From a virus: a stretch of 41,717 bases of DNA. The translations under genes were made by a program, and so were the position numbers. The stretch spans positions 1 to 41,717 of the IMG/VR virus record IMGVR_UViG_3300046811_000149. One strand, 5' to 3'. Positions 7,896-14,567 of the stretch are shown here, in pieces (the stretch's first letter is position 1; the number at the start of each line of letters is the position of its first letter). The notes beneath the pieces are model-generated. The model saw only the letters and a program-made list of their open reading frames with translations, had not been told where the DNA came from and ran no database searches.

Positions 7896-8398
7896 TTACG
7901 CTCCCAGAGCAGCAGGGCACACCCGAAAGGTGGACGTTCGTTCGGGCCGATAGAGGTCTGCCCGGCTCGAATGAAACGCATACGCCCCCGCAGGAATTCA
8001 ACAGACAGAGGACTGGTTTCCCTGTCTCGGTAAGGTTCCACGTAGTCCTGCCACCATGCTTGTTCCGTACGGTTGGCCGGCAGCAGCATCGCTATGAACT
8101 CCGGGCACCCGGTATTCCATTCGGTCCAGGCTTTCTCCAGCCAGGCGGACAGTCCGGAATACGGCGGGTTACACCAGACGCGCCCGTGCCAAGGCAACGT
8201 AAGTCCATCCCATTGCAAGGTGTAGAACTCGGTGCACTGGGCGTTGTGCGCAGCGGCAGCCACGTCCAGCGTGAACGGCTTGCCGAACCGCCGTTCGAGC
8301 CCTGCCACGAACTCCGGATCGGTACCTCTGTCATCCACCGTGTCCAGCGCTCCGCGTAGTGCCACCTGCTGTGGATGGTTACGCCCGACGAAACTCAT
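7892..8398 (-). CDS. Phage DNA N6-adenine methyltransferase (Dam-like)
   Basis: 168 aa with the catalytic 'NPPY' at residues 77-80 (VWCNPPYSG) and an upstream 'FTLDVAA' S-adenosylmethionine-site strand near residue 42. This arrangement is typical of the short phage N-6-adenine methyltransferase family (DNA_N6AMT). It probably modifies phage DNA against host restriction. It lies inside the replication operon, with ATGA overlaps at both ends. Target specificity cannot be read from the sequence. Confidence 0.88.
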   Translation of the reverse strand: MSFVGRNHPQQVALRGALDTVDDRGTDPEFVAGLERRFGKPFTLDVAAAAHNAQCTEFYTLQWDGLTLPWHGRVWCNPPYSGLSAWLEKAWTEWNTGCPEFIAMLLPANRTEQAWWQDYVEPYRDRETSPLSVEFLRGRMRFIRAGQTSIGPNERPPFGCALLLWERK

Positions 8399-8601
8399 TC
8401 CGCCTGCTCGGTGAACGTGTACTGACCGGTGATCGCCAGGCCGTTCGTCGCGAACATGCTCGCGGTGACGTCCGCCATCGCAGCCGGCACGTGGCAGTTG
8501 TCGAGCAGGTAGTAATACACGCCGAACTCGGCCGCTTCATCCCTGGTATTGAAAACCCTTGTCCGGGTAGTACCATCAGGCTTAGTGATAATCAGTTTCA
8601 T
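8395..8601 (-). CDS. 68-aa protein of unknown function
   Basis: I chose the ATG at 8601 rather than one 18 bases upstream because it is preceded by GGAAGAAGG at good spacing and lies just after the DNA polymerase stop. The protein starts MKLIITKPDGTTRTRVF, then 'TRDEAAEFGVYYYLLDN', a small alpha/beta-looking domain. Translation appears coupled to the polymerase upstream and to the methyltransferase downstream (ATGA). No family recognised. Confidence 0.75.
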   Translation of the reverse strand: MKLIITKPDGTTRTRVFNTRDEAAEFGVYYYLLDNCHVPAAMADVTASMFATNGLAITGQYTFTEQAE

Positions 8602-8603
8602 GA

Positions 8604-10511
8604 TTAGACCTTCTTCCATGCTGCGCCGAGCCGTTCCTGATCCGTACGAATGACCGGCCGTCGTTTCGACAACCGGCAGAACCGCTCAGAAGGTGTCTCC
8701 ATGAGTTGCTTCACTTCCCTTGAAACCCTTGTGGCATGTACTAATTCGTCGTGCATCCCGAACCACAGAAGGTGACCGAACCCAGCTCGCCGGGCGGCGA
8801 CGATCGTGCCTGAGATCTCATCGTTGGCCGAGCCGGACACGCAATAGTTGATCCATTTGTGCGCCTGCACCCCGAAACGCCCCATGAACATCGACGACGG
8901 GATCGGCACGATCCGCCCCGCCACCGTGTAGGCCAGGCCATGGTCACGGGCGATCTGTTTCCCGTGCTTCATGAACTGCTCAGTCAGGGGAATCGCCGAG
9001 AACACCGCCCCCTGTACGTCTTTCGCCGCCGCGTACCCCCAGTGCGCTTCCCTGACCTTGCCGTTGCTCCACACTTCCTCAGGGATCCACGGCTCCGGTG
9101 ACAGCCCCAGGTCACCGCTCAGCTTGGCCCGCCCTTCACCGTAGAGCCCAGCCAGGACAACCACTTTCGCCGTGCTCATGTCGATATCGGCGTAGTCGGC
9201 GATACCGGCGTAGATCTTGGTTCCGATCTGTTCGTAGTCCAGCAGCGGCCGGCCGATATCCCCGGCCAGGTTCATTGCCATCCGTGGTTCCTGCTGCGAC
9301 CAGTCGGTGGAGGTGCCGTCTTCATCGAACCGGACGATCGGCCGGGCCAGAGCGGGGAACTGGTGTAGCGGTGGATCCGCCATCGAGTCCCGGCCGTGTG
9401 CCGCCTTGAGTACGGCGGTGGTCGGGTGGATCCGCCCGTCAGCGTCGGCCATGTCGACGCATTTCTGAAGGTACCCGTCCAGCTTCTCCAGGTGCGTCAG
9501 GCCCTGCTCGACCACCTTGCCGCCGCGTTCCACCCCGGCCCAGACCCGGGCCAGGGGATGGTTCAGGCCTTGCAGGTCACCCGCCGCGGTGCCGAGCTTG
9601 CCGCCGGCCGTCCGCCGGTAGTCCGGCGGCAGCGCTCCCAGCTGCTCCAGCAGCGCTCCCAGGTGGTTAGCGTTCGTGATCCCCAGGCCGGCCAGGTAGG
9701 CCCGGCGGCGGCTCATTTCCGCCTGGTTCTGGGCCCGGAACCAGTCGAGGTAATCGACGTCGATCGGCAGGCCGCGAATCGTCTGCTCGATCCCCCACCG
9801 GTTGTGCTCCTGGCGCTCGCCGGCCATCTCCTCGGCCTCGGTACGGCTCAGGCCGATCCCGCCTCCGAATGGGTGCTGCAACTGCCGGTCGATCGCGGCG
9901 GCATGCAGCAGAGGCCGCACGCGGGCGGTGGCCACCCCGTCCGCCGCCGCCCCGAACAGGTAGGCCGGCGAGTCGATGTCGAGATTCAGGAACCCCGCCA
10001 GCTTGGTCTTGTACCCGAGCGATTTGAACAGGCTCAGGATCGGGGCGTTCTTGATCCCCAGGTACCGCTCAACGCAAGCGTCCAGATCTTTCGGTATCAG
10101 CCCGGGCGTGGCCAGCCGAGCATCGACCAAGGTGTCATGGACCTTGTTCACCAGCTCGATCGGGAACAGACCATTGATCGCGAGCGAGGGACAGTCGAAC
10201 GGGCCCTGGTGCATGGTCAGCGACCGGGCTGCGGCCTGGGTCCGGCCGATCAGATACCGGTCGTGTTCTTCGCGGGGATTCAGGATCACCGCCTCACGCT
10301 CGGTCGCGAAGGTCACGCACTTGATCCGGCCCGGCCCGGCATCGGCCCCGACGCCGAACGTCTCGATGTCCTCGGCCAGGTCGAGACCGCCCCAGGGGGC
10401 ACGGCTCATGATCTCGTCGAGCTTGCGGTGGACGGCGTCGGCCCCTGCGGTCAGGGTGGCTCCGGGCATCCCTGGGAGCGGATATGTCCCGTTCAGAGCA
10501 GGTTGCGGCAT
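8604..10511 (-). CDS. Family A DNA polymerase with 3'-5' exonuclease domain
   Basis: Replicative polymerase of 635 aa. The N-terminal exonuclease domain shows Exo I 'DIE' (residues 48-50) and a D106 in 'HQGPFD' for Exo II; the Exo III region is near 'YLFGAAADG' (184-192). The polymerase domain has motif A 'DWSQQEPR' (403-410), a motif B-like 'KVVVLAGLYG' (449-458) and motif C 'MHDELVHA' (586-593). Motif A differs from the common DYSQIELR, and motif B lacks the usual Phe before the Gly. The start has a GAAGGA site, and the leader carries ACACCAACA 18 nt upstream. Confidence 0.92.
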   Translation of the reverse strand: MPQPALNGTYPLPGMPGATLTAGADAVHRKLDEIMSRAPWGGLDLAEDIETFGVGADAGPGRIKCVTFATEREAVILNPREEHDRYLIGRTQAAARSLTMHQGPFDCPSLAINGLFPIELVNKVHDTLVDARLATPGLIPKDLDACVERYLGIKNAPILSLFKSLGYKTKLAGFLNLDIDSPAYLFGAAADGVATARVRPLLHAAAIDRQLQHPFGGGIGLSRTEAEEMAGERQEHNRWGIEQTIRGLPIDVDYLDWFRAQNQAEMSRRRAYLAGLGITNANHLGALLEQLGALPPDYRRTAGGKLGTAAGDLQGLNHPLARVWAGVERGGKVVEQGLTHLEKLDGYLQKCVDMADADGRIHPTTAVLKAAHGRDSMADPPLHQFPALARPIVRFDEDGTSTDWSQQEPRMAMNLAGDIGRPLLDYEQIGTKIYAGIADYADIDMSTAKVVVLAGLYGEGRAKLSGDLGLSPEPWIPEEVWSNGKVREAHWGYAAAKDVQGAVFSAIPLTEQFMKHGKQIARDHGLAYTVAGRIVPIPSSMFMGRFGVQAHKWINYCVSGSANDEISGTIVAARRAGFGHLLWFGMHDELVHATRVSREVKQLMETPSERFCRLSKRRPVIRTDQERLGAAWKKV

Positions 10512-10529
10512 CGGCTGGTATCCTTCGGG

Positions 10530-10538
10530 TGTTGGTGT
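10530..10538 (-). promoter_or_regulatory. ACACCAACA leader element of the DNA polymerase gene
   Basis: On the minus strand ACACCAACA precedes the polymerase ATG by 18 nt, just upstream of its Shine-Dalgarno sequence. The same 8-9-mer recurs before four other genes that begin transcription units. Confidence 0.5.
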
Positions 10539-10550
10539 GTTCAGATGCCG

Positions 10551-10582
10551 CCGCCCCGGTTACGAAATCTGTACCGGGGCGG
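10551..10582. terminator. Perfect 10-bp inverted repeat between the 97-aa gene and the polymerase gene
   Basis: CCGCCCCGGT and ACCGGGGCGG flank a 12-base loop. On the minus strand it is followed by the polymerase leader, so it may act as an attenuator or processing site. On the plus strand it is followed by TGGTGTTTTGG, which would suit a terminator for antisense transcription. Confidence 0.55.
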
Positions 10583-10598
10583 TGGTGTTTTGGCGGGG

Positions 10599-10892
10599 TC
10601 AGGATGACACGGAACGGGCCTGCTTCCTGCGCCTCACCGGCAGGCCCTGGGCGGCACGTTCTTCGGCCAGGAGCGTTTCGTATTCCCTGATGTGCAGCGC
10701 GATCAGGCGCCTCACCGCGGCGGCCTTGGCCGCTACCACCGAGCGGTTGCATGACACCCTCTCCGGGTGCTCGGCCCGGTACGCGACCAGGTAGAGCCGT
10801 GCAGCCTCACGGCAGTCCGGATCAATGAGCTCCTTTAGGCGCAGGTGACGGCTGTAGGCCGCGACCGTCCCGCACGCGGGCACCGGTCTCAT
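10599..10892 (-). CDS. 97-aa helical protein with an actinophage CGT...H...C motif
   Basis: Begins MRPVPACGTVAAYSRHLR and continues 'ELIDPDCREAARLYL'. The C-G-T-x3-Y-x2-H-x2-R...C spacing is a recurrent pattern in small actinobacterial and actinophage proteins whose role I do not know; a nucleic-acid or metal-binding role is plausible. The rest is a basic helical tail. ATGA coupling to the Cys-rich gene upstream. Confidence 0.75.
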   Translation of the reverse strand: MRPVPACGTVAAYSRHLRLKELIDPDCREAARLYLVAYRAEHPERVSCNRSVVAAKAAAVRRLIALHIREYETLLAEERAAQGLPVRRRKQARSVSS

Positions 10893-11686
10893 CGATCGAT
10901 CGCCCGCAGCAGCGCGGCCAGGCCGGGGTTCAGCTCACGCCACGCGGCCACGATGTCCGATCCTGAGCCGGTCATGACCCCGAGCTGCTCGACCTGGTCC
11001 CGCTGACGTCGGATATCGGTCAGCACCGCCTCGAGCACCTCAGGATCGGTCAGCAGGGCATGCATCCTGGTGAGCTCCGAGCGCGGCCTCAGGACGTCGC
11101 GCAGCCGCACCGGCTCACGATCGGCCGGACGGCACAGATCGCAGTGTGCGAACTCGGTCGCCGTCTTACGGTGAGCCGACACCATGTGTCCGCACGCACA
11201 CATGTCGGTGAGCACCTGACCAGCCATCACGGTGCAGACCGGTTCCCGCAGATGAACATCGGCGGCGACACCTTCACACTCGCTCCGCTCAGCCTGCTCG
11301 AGCGCCGCGCGGAAACCAGGTCTGGCCAGCCAGCCCAGACCGGGCACGCTGCCCGGGGACTGGGTCCGGTCCCGTTGCGCGGCCTCGGCGATCCGCTGGC
11401 TTGATTCCTTGATCGCCTGCTGGAGCCGGGGCTCGGACTTGAGGGGCGGCATCGGGATGTACTGGCAATCGCGCCTGTGCTCTGCGGCAAGCGGCGCACC
11501 GCAGCACGGGCGCCGGTCCTCAGCGGTCTTTATGCGCTCGCGTTGACGCCCCACGATGCTTTCGTACGTCAGGTGCTCCGGGATGGCCGTGACGCCGAAC
11601 GGCGCTGGGCGGCATTCGGTACAAGGACTGGCCACCGTGCAGCCTTGCTCATGCGGTGTCCGGTCAGTCGGCGACAACGTCGTCAC
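10889..11686 (-). CDS. Cys/His-rich protein, probably zinc-binding
   Basis: About 265 aa from the GTG at 11686; a second GTG one codon upstream is equally possible. Both overlap the end of the helix-turn-helix gene. The longer open frame to 11878 is rejected because it only shadows that gene. Cys clusters: CTVASPCTEC near the start, 'RRPCCGAP', and 'MCACGHMVSAH' followed by 'HCDLC', suggesting at least one treble-clef or ribbon site. The C-terminus is helical ('EVLEAVLTDIRRQRDQVEQL'). No family recognised. Position after a regulator and before the polymerase suggests an early role. Confidence 0.7.
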   Translation of the reverse strand: MTTLSPTDRTPHEQGCTVASPCTECRPAPFGVTAIPEHLTYESIVGRQRERIKTAEDRRPCCGAPLAAEHRRDCQYIPMPPLKSEPRLQQAIKESSQRIAEAAQRDRTQSPGSVPGLGWLARPGFRAALEQAERSECEGVAADVHLREPVCTVMAGQVLTDMCACGHMVSAHRKTATEFAHCDLCRPADREPVRLRDVLRPRSELTRMHALLTDPEVLEAVLTDIRRQRDQVEQLGVMTGSGSDIVAAWRELNPGLAALLRAIDR

Positions 11687-11870
11687 CACCCGGGGCGGGT
11701 AGCAGGGCCTCCACCAGGTGGATGCTGATTTGCACCTTGCCGGGCGTCTCGCGGTAGTCGGTGCGGCCGGGTGTGCCGGCCGGGATGTGGCGGTCAATCG
11801 TCCGGACCGAGACGCCGAGCAGCTTCGCGGCCTCTTCCCGGGTGACCGTGGTTCTCGGTGGGGTTTCCAT
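11664..11870 (-). CDS. Small helix-turn-helix DNA-binding protein (excisionase/MerR-like fold)
   Basis: 68 aa. 'TREEAAKLLGVSVRTIDRHI' (residues 10-29) is a clear helix-turn-helix of the kind seen in excisionase/MerR-type winged helices, followed by a wing-like 'VQISIHLVEALLP'. With no integrase nearby, a transcription regulator is more likely than an excisionase. Its ATG is preceded by TAGACA, 18 bases, CATCAT and 6 bases, so it is predicted to be leaderless and to start within the divergent operator region. It is the best candidate to bind the ACTTGwC sites that overlap its own promoter (inference). Confidence 0.82.
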   Translation of the reverse strand: METPPRTTVTREEAAKLLGVSVRTIDRHIPAGTPGRTDYRETPGKVQISIHLVEALLPAPGGDDVVAD

Positions 11871-11906
11871 ACCCGCATGATGTCCCTACTTGACGCATCT
11901 TGTCTA
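11871..11906 (-). promoter_or_regulatory. Leaderless promoter of the helix-turn-helix gene
   Basis: On the minus strand: TAGACA (11906-11901), an 18-bp spacer, CATCAT (11882-11877), six bases, then ATG at 11870. Taking the A of ATG as +1 places the boxes at -36/-31 and -12/-7, the standard positions. No Shine-Dalgarno sequence is present. The ACTTGwC operator pair overlaps it. Confidence 0.6.
11888..11904 (+). promoter_or_regulatory. Tandem ACTTGAC / tCTTGTC operator in the divergent control region
   Basis: Two heptamers start exactly 10 bp apart. The operator overlaps both the rightward -35 (TTGACG, 11890-11895; -10 TACGGT, 11914-11919, 18-bp spacer) and the leftward -35. A protein bound here could control both arms. 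The 28 bases TACTTGACG...CTAGCGG are repeated nearly exactly at 14191. Confidence 0.65.
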
Positions 11907-11926
11907 GCGGGGCTACGGTCTGAACC

Positions 11927-12015
11927 TGTCCACCAGCCGGGTCACCATCAGATAGATGCCTGGGCTGTAAGCCGACGATCCGGGCATTGGCACCCCGGAA
12001 CTCGGCTGGTGGACA
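11927..12015 (+). ncRNA. Structured leader element A: long nested stem-loop
   Basis: Outer stem of 16 bp: TGTCCACCAGCCGGGT (11927-11942) pairs with 12000-12015, with one G-U pair. Inside, ATGCCTGG (11956-11963) pairs with CCGGGCAT (11980-11987), and a competing small hairpin GGCT-GTA-AGCC lies within that loop. It sits just downstream of the rightward promoter, so it would be the 5' part of the plus-strand transcript. No open frame covers it convincingly. Could be a regulatory leader, a small RNA or a protein-binding DNA cruciform. Confidence 0.6.
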
Positions 12016-12024
12016 TCACAGATT

Positions 12025-12109
12025 GGGACAGAGGCGCGTCGGTAAGCCGCCCCGTGAGGTTCACCCCTCCGGGCCTCACGGTTCATGACGCACGGTGCGC
12101 CTCTGTCCC
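12025..12109 (+). ncRNA. Structured leader element B: second long nested stem-loop
   Basis: Perfect 13-bp outer stem GGGACAGAGGCGC (12025-12037) with GCGCCTCTGTCCC (12097-12109), extendable by G-U and G-C pairs. An inner perfect 8-bp hairpin pairs CCGTGAGG (12052-12059) with CCTCACGG (12074-12081). An alternative pairing GCGTC/GACGC (12036-12040 with 12088-12092) would compete with the base of the outer stem, the sort of choice a switch needs. The ribosome binding site of the first plus-strand gene starts 12 bases after it. Confidence 0.6.
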
Positions 12110-12132
12110 CGCCAACCACCAAGGGAGAACCC

Positions 12133-12222
12133 GTGTCCTGGCAGCAGGTCGCCGACGATGCCCTGTTCGTTGTGCTTGTCCTAGGGCTGGCCGCTATTTA
12201 CGCCTGGCTGGACAAGCACTAG
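12133..12222 (+). CDS. 29-aa single-pass membrane peptide, first gene of the rightward operon
   Basis: GTG start with a strong AAGGGAGA ribosome binding site 5 nt upstream. The peptide is MSWQQVADDALF followed by a hydrophobic stretch (VVLVLGLAAIYAWL) and DKH. Its TAG overlaps the helicase GTG (TAGTG), so it also serves to couple helicase translation. Function unknown; it could be a leader peptide for the structured region as well as a membrane protein. Confidence 0.7.
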   Translation: MSWQQVADDALFVVLVLGLAAIYAWLDKH

Positions 12223-13895
12223 TGCTGACGCCCTACCCGCACCAGGAACAGGCGCTGGCCGGTATCGACGCTGCGCTCGCCGCCGGGTTCAACCGCCCCG
12301 CCGTGGTCAAGGCGACCGGGCTGGGCAAGGCGGTGGAGGCGGCGACCTGGATCGCTCGCCAGCACGCGGCCAATCCCCGCGGGCGCACGCTCGCGCTGGT
12401 GCACCGCGATGAACTCGCCCAGCAGCTGCGCAACAAGATCCATTCGCAGGCGCCGCACCTGCGCCCCGGGATCGTCATGGGTACCCAGAACGACTACGAC
12501 CGGCCCGTCGTGATCGCTTCCACCCAGACGCTCGGCCGACGGGACAAGAACGGGCGCAACCGCCGGCGCGAGTCGATCCACTCGGTGGCCCGGATCGTCT
12601 ACGACGAGTGCCACCATGCCGCCGCCCCCACCGCCCGCGAGACGCTCGACTACTTCGGCGCGTTCGGCGGCGTGCCAACGATCGGGTGGACCGCCACGAT
12701 GTCCCGGGAGGACAAGCGCGGCCTCGGCGAGGTCTGGCAGACCATCGTGCAGCGACCAGGCCCTAAGGGTGGGGTCTGGGACACCGAGTGGGGAGTGCGG
12801 AACGGGTACCTGGCCGACCCTCGCGGGATCCGGGTGACCGTCCCGGCGCTCGACCTGAGCGGGGTTCATATCCGCCGTGGCGACCTGGACCAGGATGAGA
12901 CGGCCACGGCGATGCAGGACGCCAACACAGGCGGGGCGATCATCCGGTACATCCACGACATTCTCACTCCCCAGTACGGCCCGAGGCGGGGGACGGTGTT
13001 CGCTCCGAACACTCAAACGACGGTCGAATGGACCGACGAGATGAACGCCGCGGGGATCCCGACCGGTTTCATCCTGGGCACGACCCCGATGGATGAAAGA
13101 CGGCGCCTGTATGAGGCTTTCAGGATCGGGAAACTGTCCTGGCTGATCAATAACATGGTGCTGACCGAAGGATGGGACGCGCCGTGGTGTGATGCCCTGA
13201 TCATCGCCCGGCTGACGAAAAGCGCTGCCCTGTATCAGCAAATGCTCGGCCGGGGCCTGAGGAAGTTCGCCGGTAAACAGGATTGCGTGGTCGGCGATGT
13301 CTGTGGGGTGACCGAGATTCACGGTCTGGCCAGCTTGCAAGATCTCAGCATGGATCGCCTGGTCAAGCCGCGTGATGGTCAGTCGCTGCTCGAGGCGCTG
13401 GACGAATTCGAGGAACTGAGCGACGACGATCACGCAATGCTCGACGAGATCGGCTGGGCGCCGGATCGCCATCCCGTCCACAAGGTCGTTGGCACCGAGA
13501 TCGACCTGTTCGGCAAGTCGCGCTCGGTCTGGTTGCAGACCCGGGCCGGTACCTGGTTCGTGCCGGCCGCTGATCAGCTGTTCTTCCTCTGGCCCCAGCC
13601 TGACGGCCTGTTCACGCTGGGCCGGACGCCGAAAGAACGGGCCGAGCCGGCGATCGGGATCCAGGCTGACCTGGATCTTGAGATCGGGATGGCGCTGGCC
13701 GAGCAGCACGCGCTTGCCTACGCCCCGGCGGAGGCCGGTAAGGACGCACCCTGGCGCCAGACCGGCCCGGTACGCCCCGGCCAGAAACGTGACCTCGAAC
13801 GGTACGGGCTCGGTGTGTCCCGCAGGATGACCGCCGCCGACGCCTACGACCAGATCTGCACCGCAATGGCAACCGTCAGATTGGATGTCCAGTGA
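12222..13895 (+). CDS. Superfamily 2 DEAD/DEAH-box DNA helicase
   Basis: 557 aa from the GTG at 12222. The open frame extends upstream to 11718, but that part crosses the control region. Motifs: Q-like 'YPHQEQAL' at the start; motif I 'ATGLGKA' (31-37), where the usual Thr/Ser after Lys is Ala; motif Ia 'ALVHRDEL'; motif II 'DECH' (128-131); motif III 'GWTAT'; then 'TEGWDAP' and motif VI 'QMLGRGLR'. It resembles RecQ/UvrB/RAD25-type phage helicases used in replication or recombination. GTGA overlap with the next gene. Confidence 0.9.
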   Translation: MLTPYPHQEQALAGIDAALAAGFNRPAVVKATGLGKAVEAATWIARQHAANPRGRTLALVHRDELAQQLRNKIHSQAPHLRPGIVMGTQNDYDRPVVIASTQTLGRRDKNGRNRRRESIHSVARIVYDECHHAAAPTARETLDYFGAFGGVPTIGWTATMSREDKRGLGEVWQTIVQRPGPKGGVWDTEWGVRNGYLADPRGIRVTVPALDLSGVHIRRGDLDQDETATAMQDANTGGAIIRYIHDILTPQYGPRRGTVFAPNTQTTVEWTDEMNAAGIPTGFILGTTPMDERRRLYEAFRIGKLSWLINNMVLTEGWDAPWCDALIIARLTKSAALYQQMLGRGLRKFAGKQDCVVGDVCGVTEIHGLASLQDLSMDRLVKPRDGQSLLEALDEFEELSDDDHAMLDEIGWAPDRHPVHKVVGTEIDLFGKSRSVWLQTRAGTWFVPAADQLFFLWPQPDGLFTLGRTPKERAEPAIGIQADLDLEIGMALAEQHALAYAPAEAGKDAPWRQTGPVRPGQKRDLERYGLGVSRRMTAADAYDQICTAMATVRLDVQ

Positions 13896-14197
13896 CCGTG
13901 CTCTACATCGCAGGCCCGATGACCGGCCTGAAAGATTTCAACCGTCCCGCGTTTTACGCTGCTCAGATTCGGCTGATCGAAGCTGGTTTCGGCACGATCA
14001 ATCCGGCCGACCACGTAGCCGAAGACTGGACCGGGTACATGCGGCTGGGCGTAGCAGCCGTGACCAGAGCGGACGGTGTCGCGCTGCTGCCCGGTCACGA
14101 GAACTCCGCCGGGGTTCGCCTGGAACGACAGGTAGCGCTCGCGCTGGGAATCCCCGTTGACTCGGTGGACGCCTGGCTGAACCTTGTCTCTACTTGA
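13892..14197 (+). CDS. DUF4406 protein, nucleoside 2-deoxyribosyltransferase-like
   Basis: 101 aa. Begins with 'LYIAGPMTGLKDFNRPAF' and contains 'NPADHVAEDWTGYM' and 'ADGVALLPGHENSAGVRLE', the full DUF4406 pattern. The fold is related to nucleoside 2-deoxyribosyltransferases, so a nucleotide-processing role is likely, but the substrate is unknown. GTG start overlapping the helicase stop. The 14191 operator lies in its last codons. Confidence 0.88.
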   Translation: MTVLYIAGPMTGLKDFNRPAFYAAQIRLIEAGFGTINPADHVAEDWTGYMRLGVAAVTRADGVALLPGHENSAGVRLERQVALALGIPVDSVDAWLNLVST

Positions 14198-14222
14198 CGC
14201 ATCTTGTCTAGCGGCCTACGCT
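14192..14222 (+). promoter_or_regulatory. Operator-promoter before the exonuclease block
   Basis: ACTTGAC (14192-14198) and TCTTGTC (14202-14208), 10 bp apart. TTGACG (14194-14199), a 17-bp spacer and TACGCT (14217-14222) form a promoter. The transcript would carry a roughly 30-nt leader with ACACCAACA (14233-14241) and a GGGAGA site before the ATG at 14256. Confidence 0.6.
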
Positions 14223-14255
14223 GACGACCTGAACACCAACACCCCGGGAGACACG

Positions 14256-14567
14256 ATGACCGCAGCCGCAGGCCGCACGCTGATCGCCGGTGAACTGGTC
14301 GCCGAGCTGTCCTACCGTGACGGCTACCGCAGCCCGATCATCGTGCTGCACCCCTCCGGCCAGTGTTCCGACGTCGAGCGGGTCGACCGCACTGAGATCG
14401 GGATCGCGCTCACGATCGGGGCCGACTCCGACAACGAGTCGTACCGCGAGCTGCTGACCAAGGTGCTGGAACTGTTGAACGAGCTGGCCGACGACAAGAG
14501 CAAGATGACCAAGGACATTCGCCAGCGGGTCTCCACCCTGGCCGACGAAATCGAGGAAGCACTGTGA
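14256..14567 (+). CDS. 103-aa protein of unknown function
   Basis: ATG at 14256 is preceded by GGGAGA. An upstream GTG at 14184 is rejected because it lies in the operator-promoter. N-terminal beta-like region (TLIAGELVAELSYRDGY), then a long amphipathic helix rich in Glu/Lys (SYRELLTKVLELLNELAD onward), probably a coiled coil. GTGA overlap with the exonuclease gene suggests a partner role there. No family recognised. Confidence 0.8.
   Translation: MTAAAGRTLIAGELVAELSYRDGYRSPIIVLHPSGQCSDVERVDRTEIGIALTIGADSDNESYRELLTKVLELLNELADDKSKMTKDIRQRVSTLADEIEEAL

Noticed and set aside
9396-10607. 403-codon open frame on the plus strand
   Set aside because: Antisense to the DNA polymerase gene and the 10551-10582 hairpin; no start site and no motif.
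11687-11878. Extension of the Cys-rich protein to 329 aa
   Set aside because: The added part is the shadow of the helix-turn-helix gene, which has a clear fold and promoter.
11927-12109. A known riboswitch or T-box in the leader
   Set aside because: I could not match conserved cores of the classes I know; only the stems are evident, so no family is assigned.
11718-12221. N-terminal extension of the helicase to 725 aa
   Set aside because: The extension would cover a regulator gene, an operator-promoter, the structured leader and the 29-aa gene; helicase motifs begin just after the GTG at 12222.
12219-13709. 496-codon open frame on the minus strand
   Set aside because: Antisense to the helicase, which has all its motifs; composition is the Arg/Gly/Pro-rich type expected of shadows in GC-rich DNA.
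14184-14255. Upstream GTG start of the 103-aa gene
   Set aside because: It would place the operator-promoter and leader inside the protein and lacks a ribosome binding site; the ATG at 14256 has GGGAGA.
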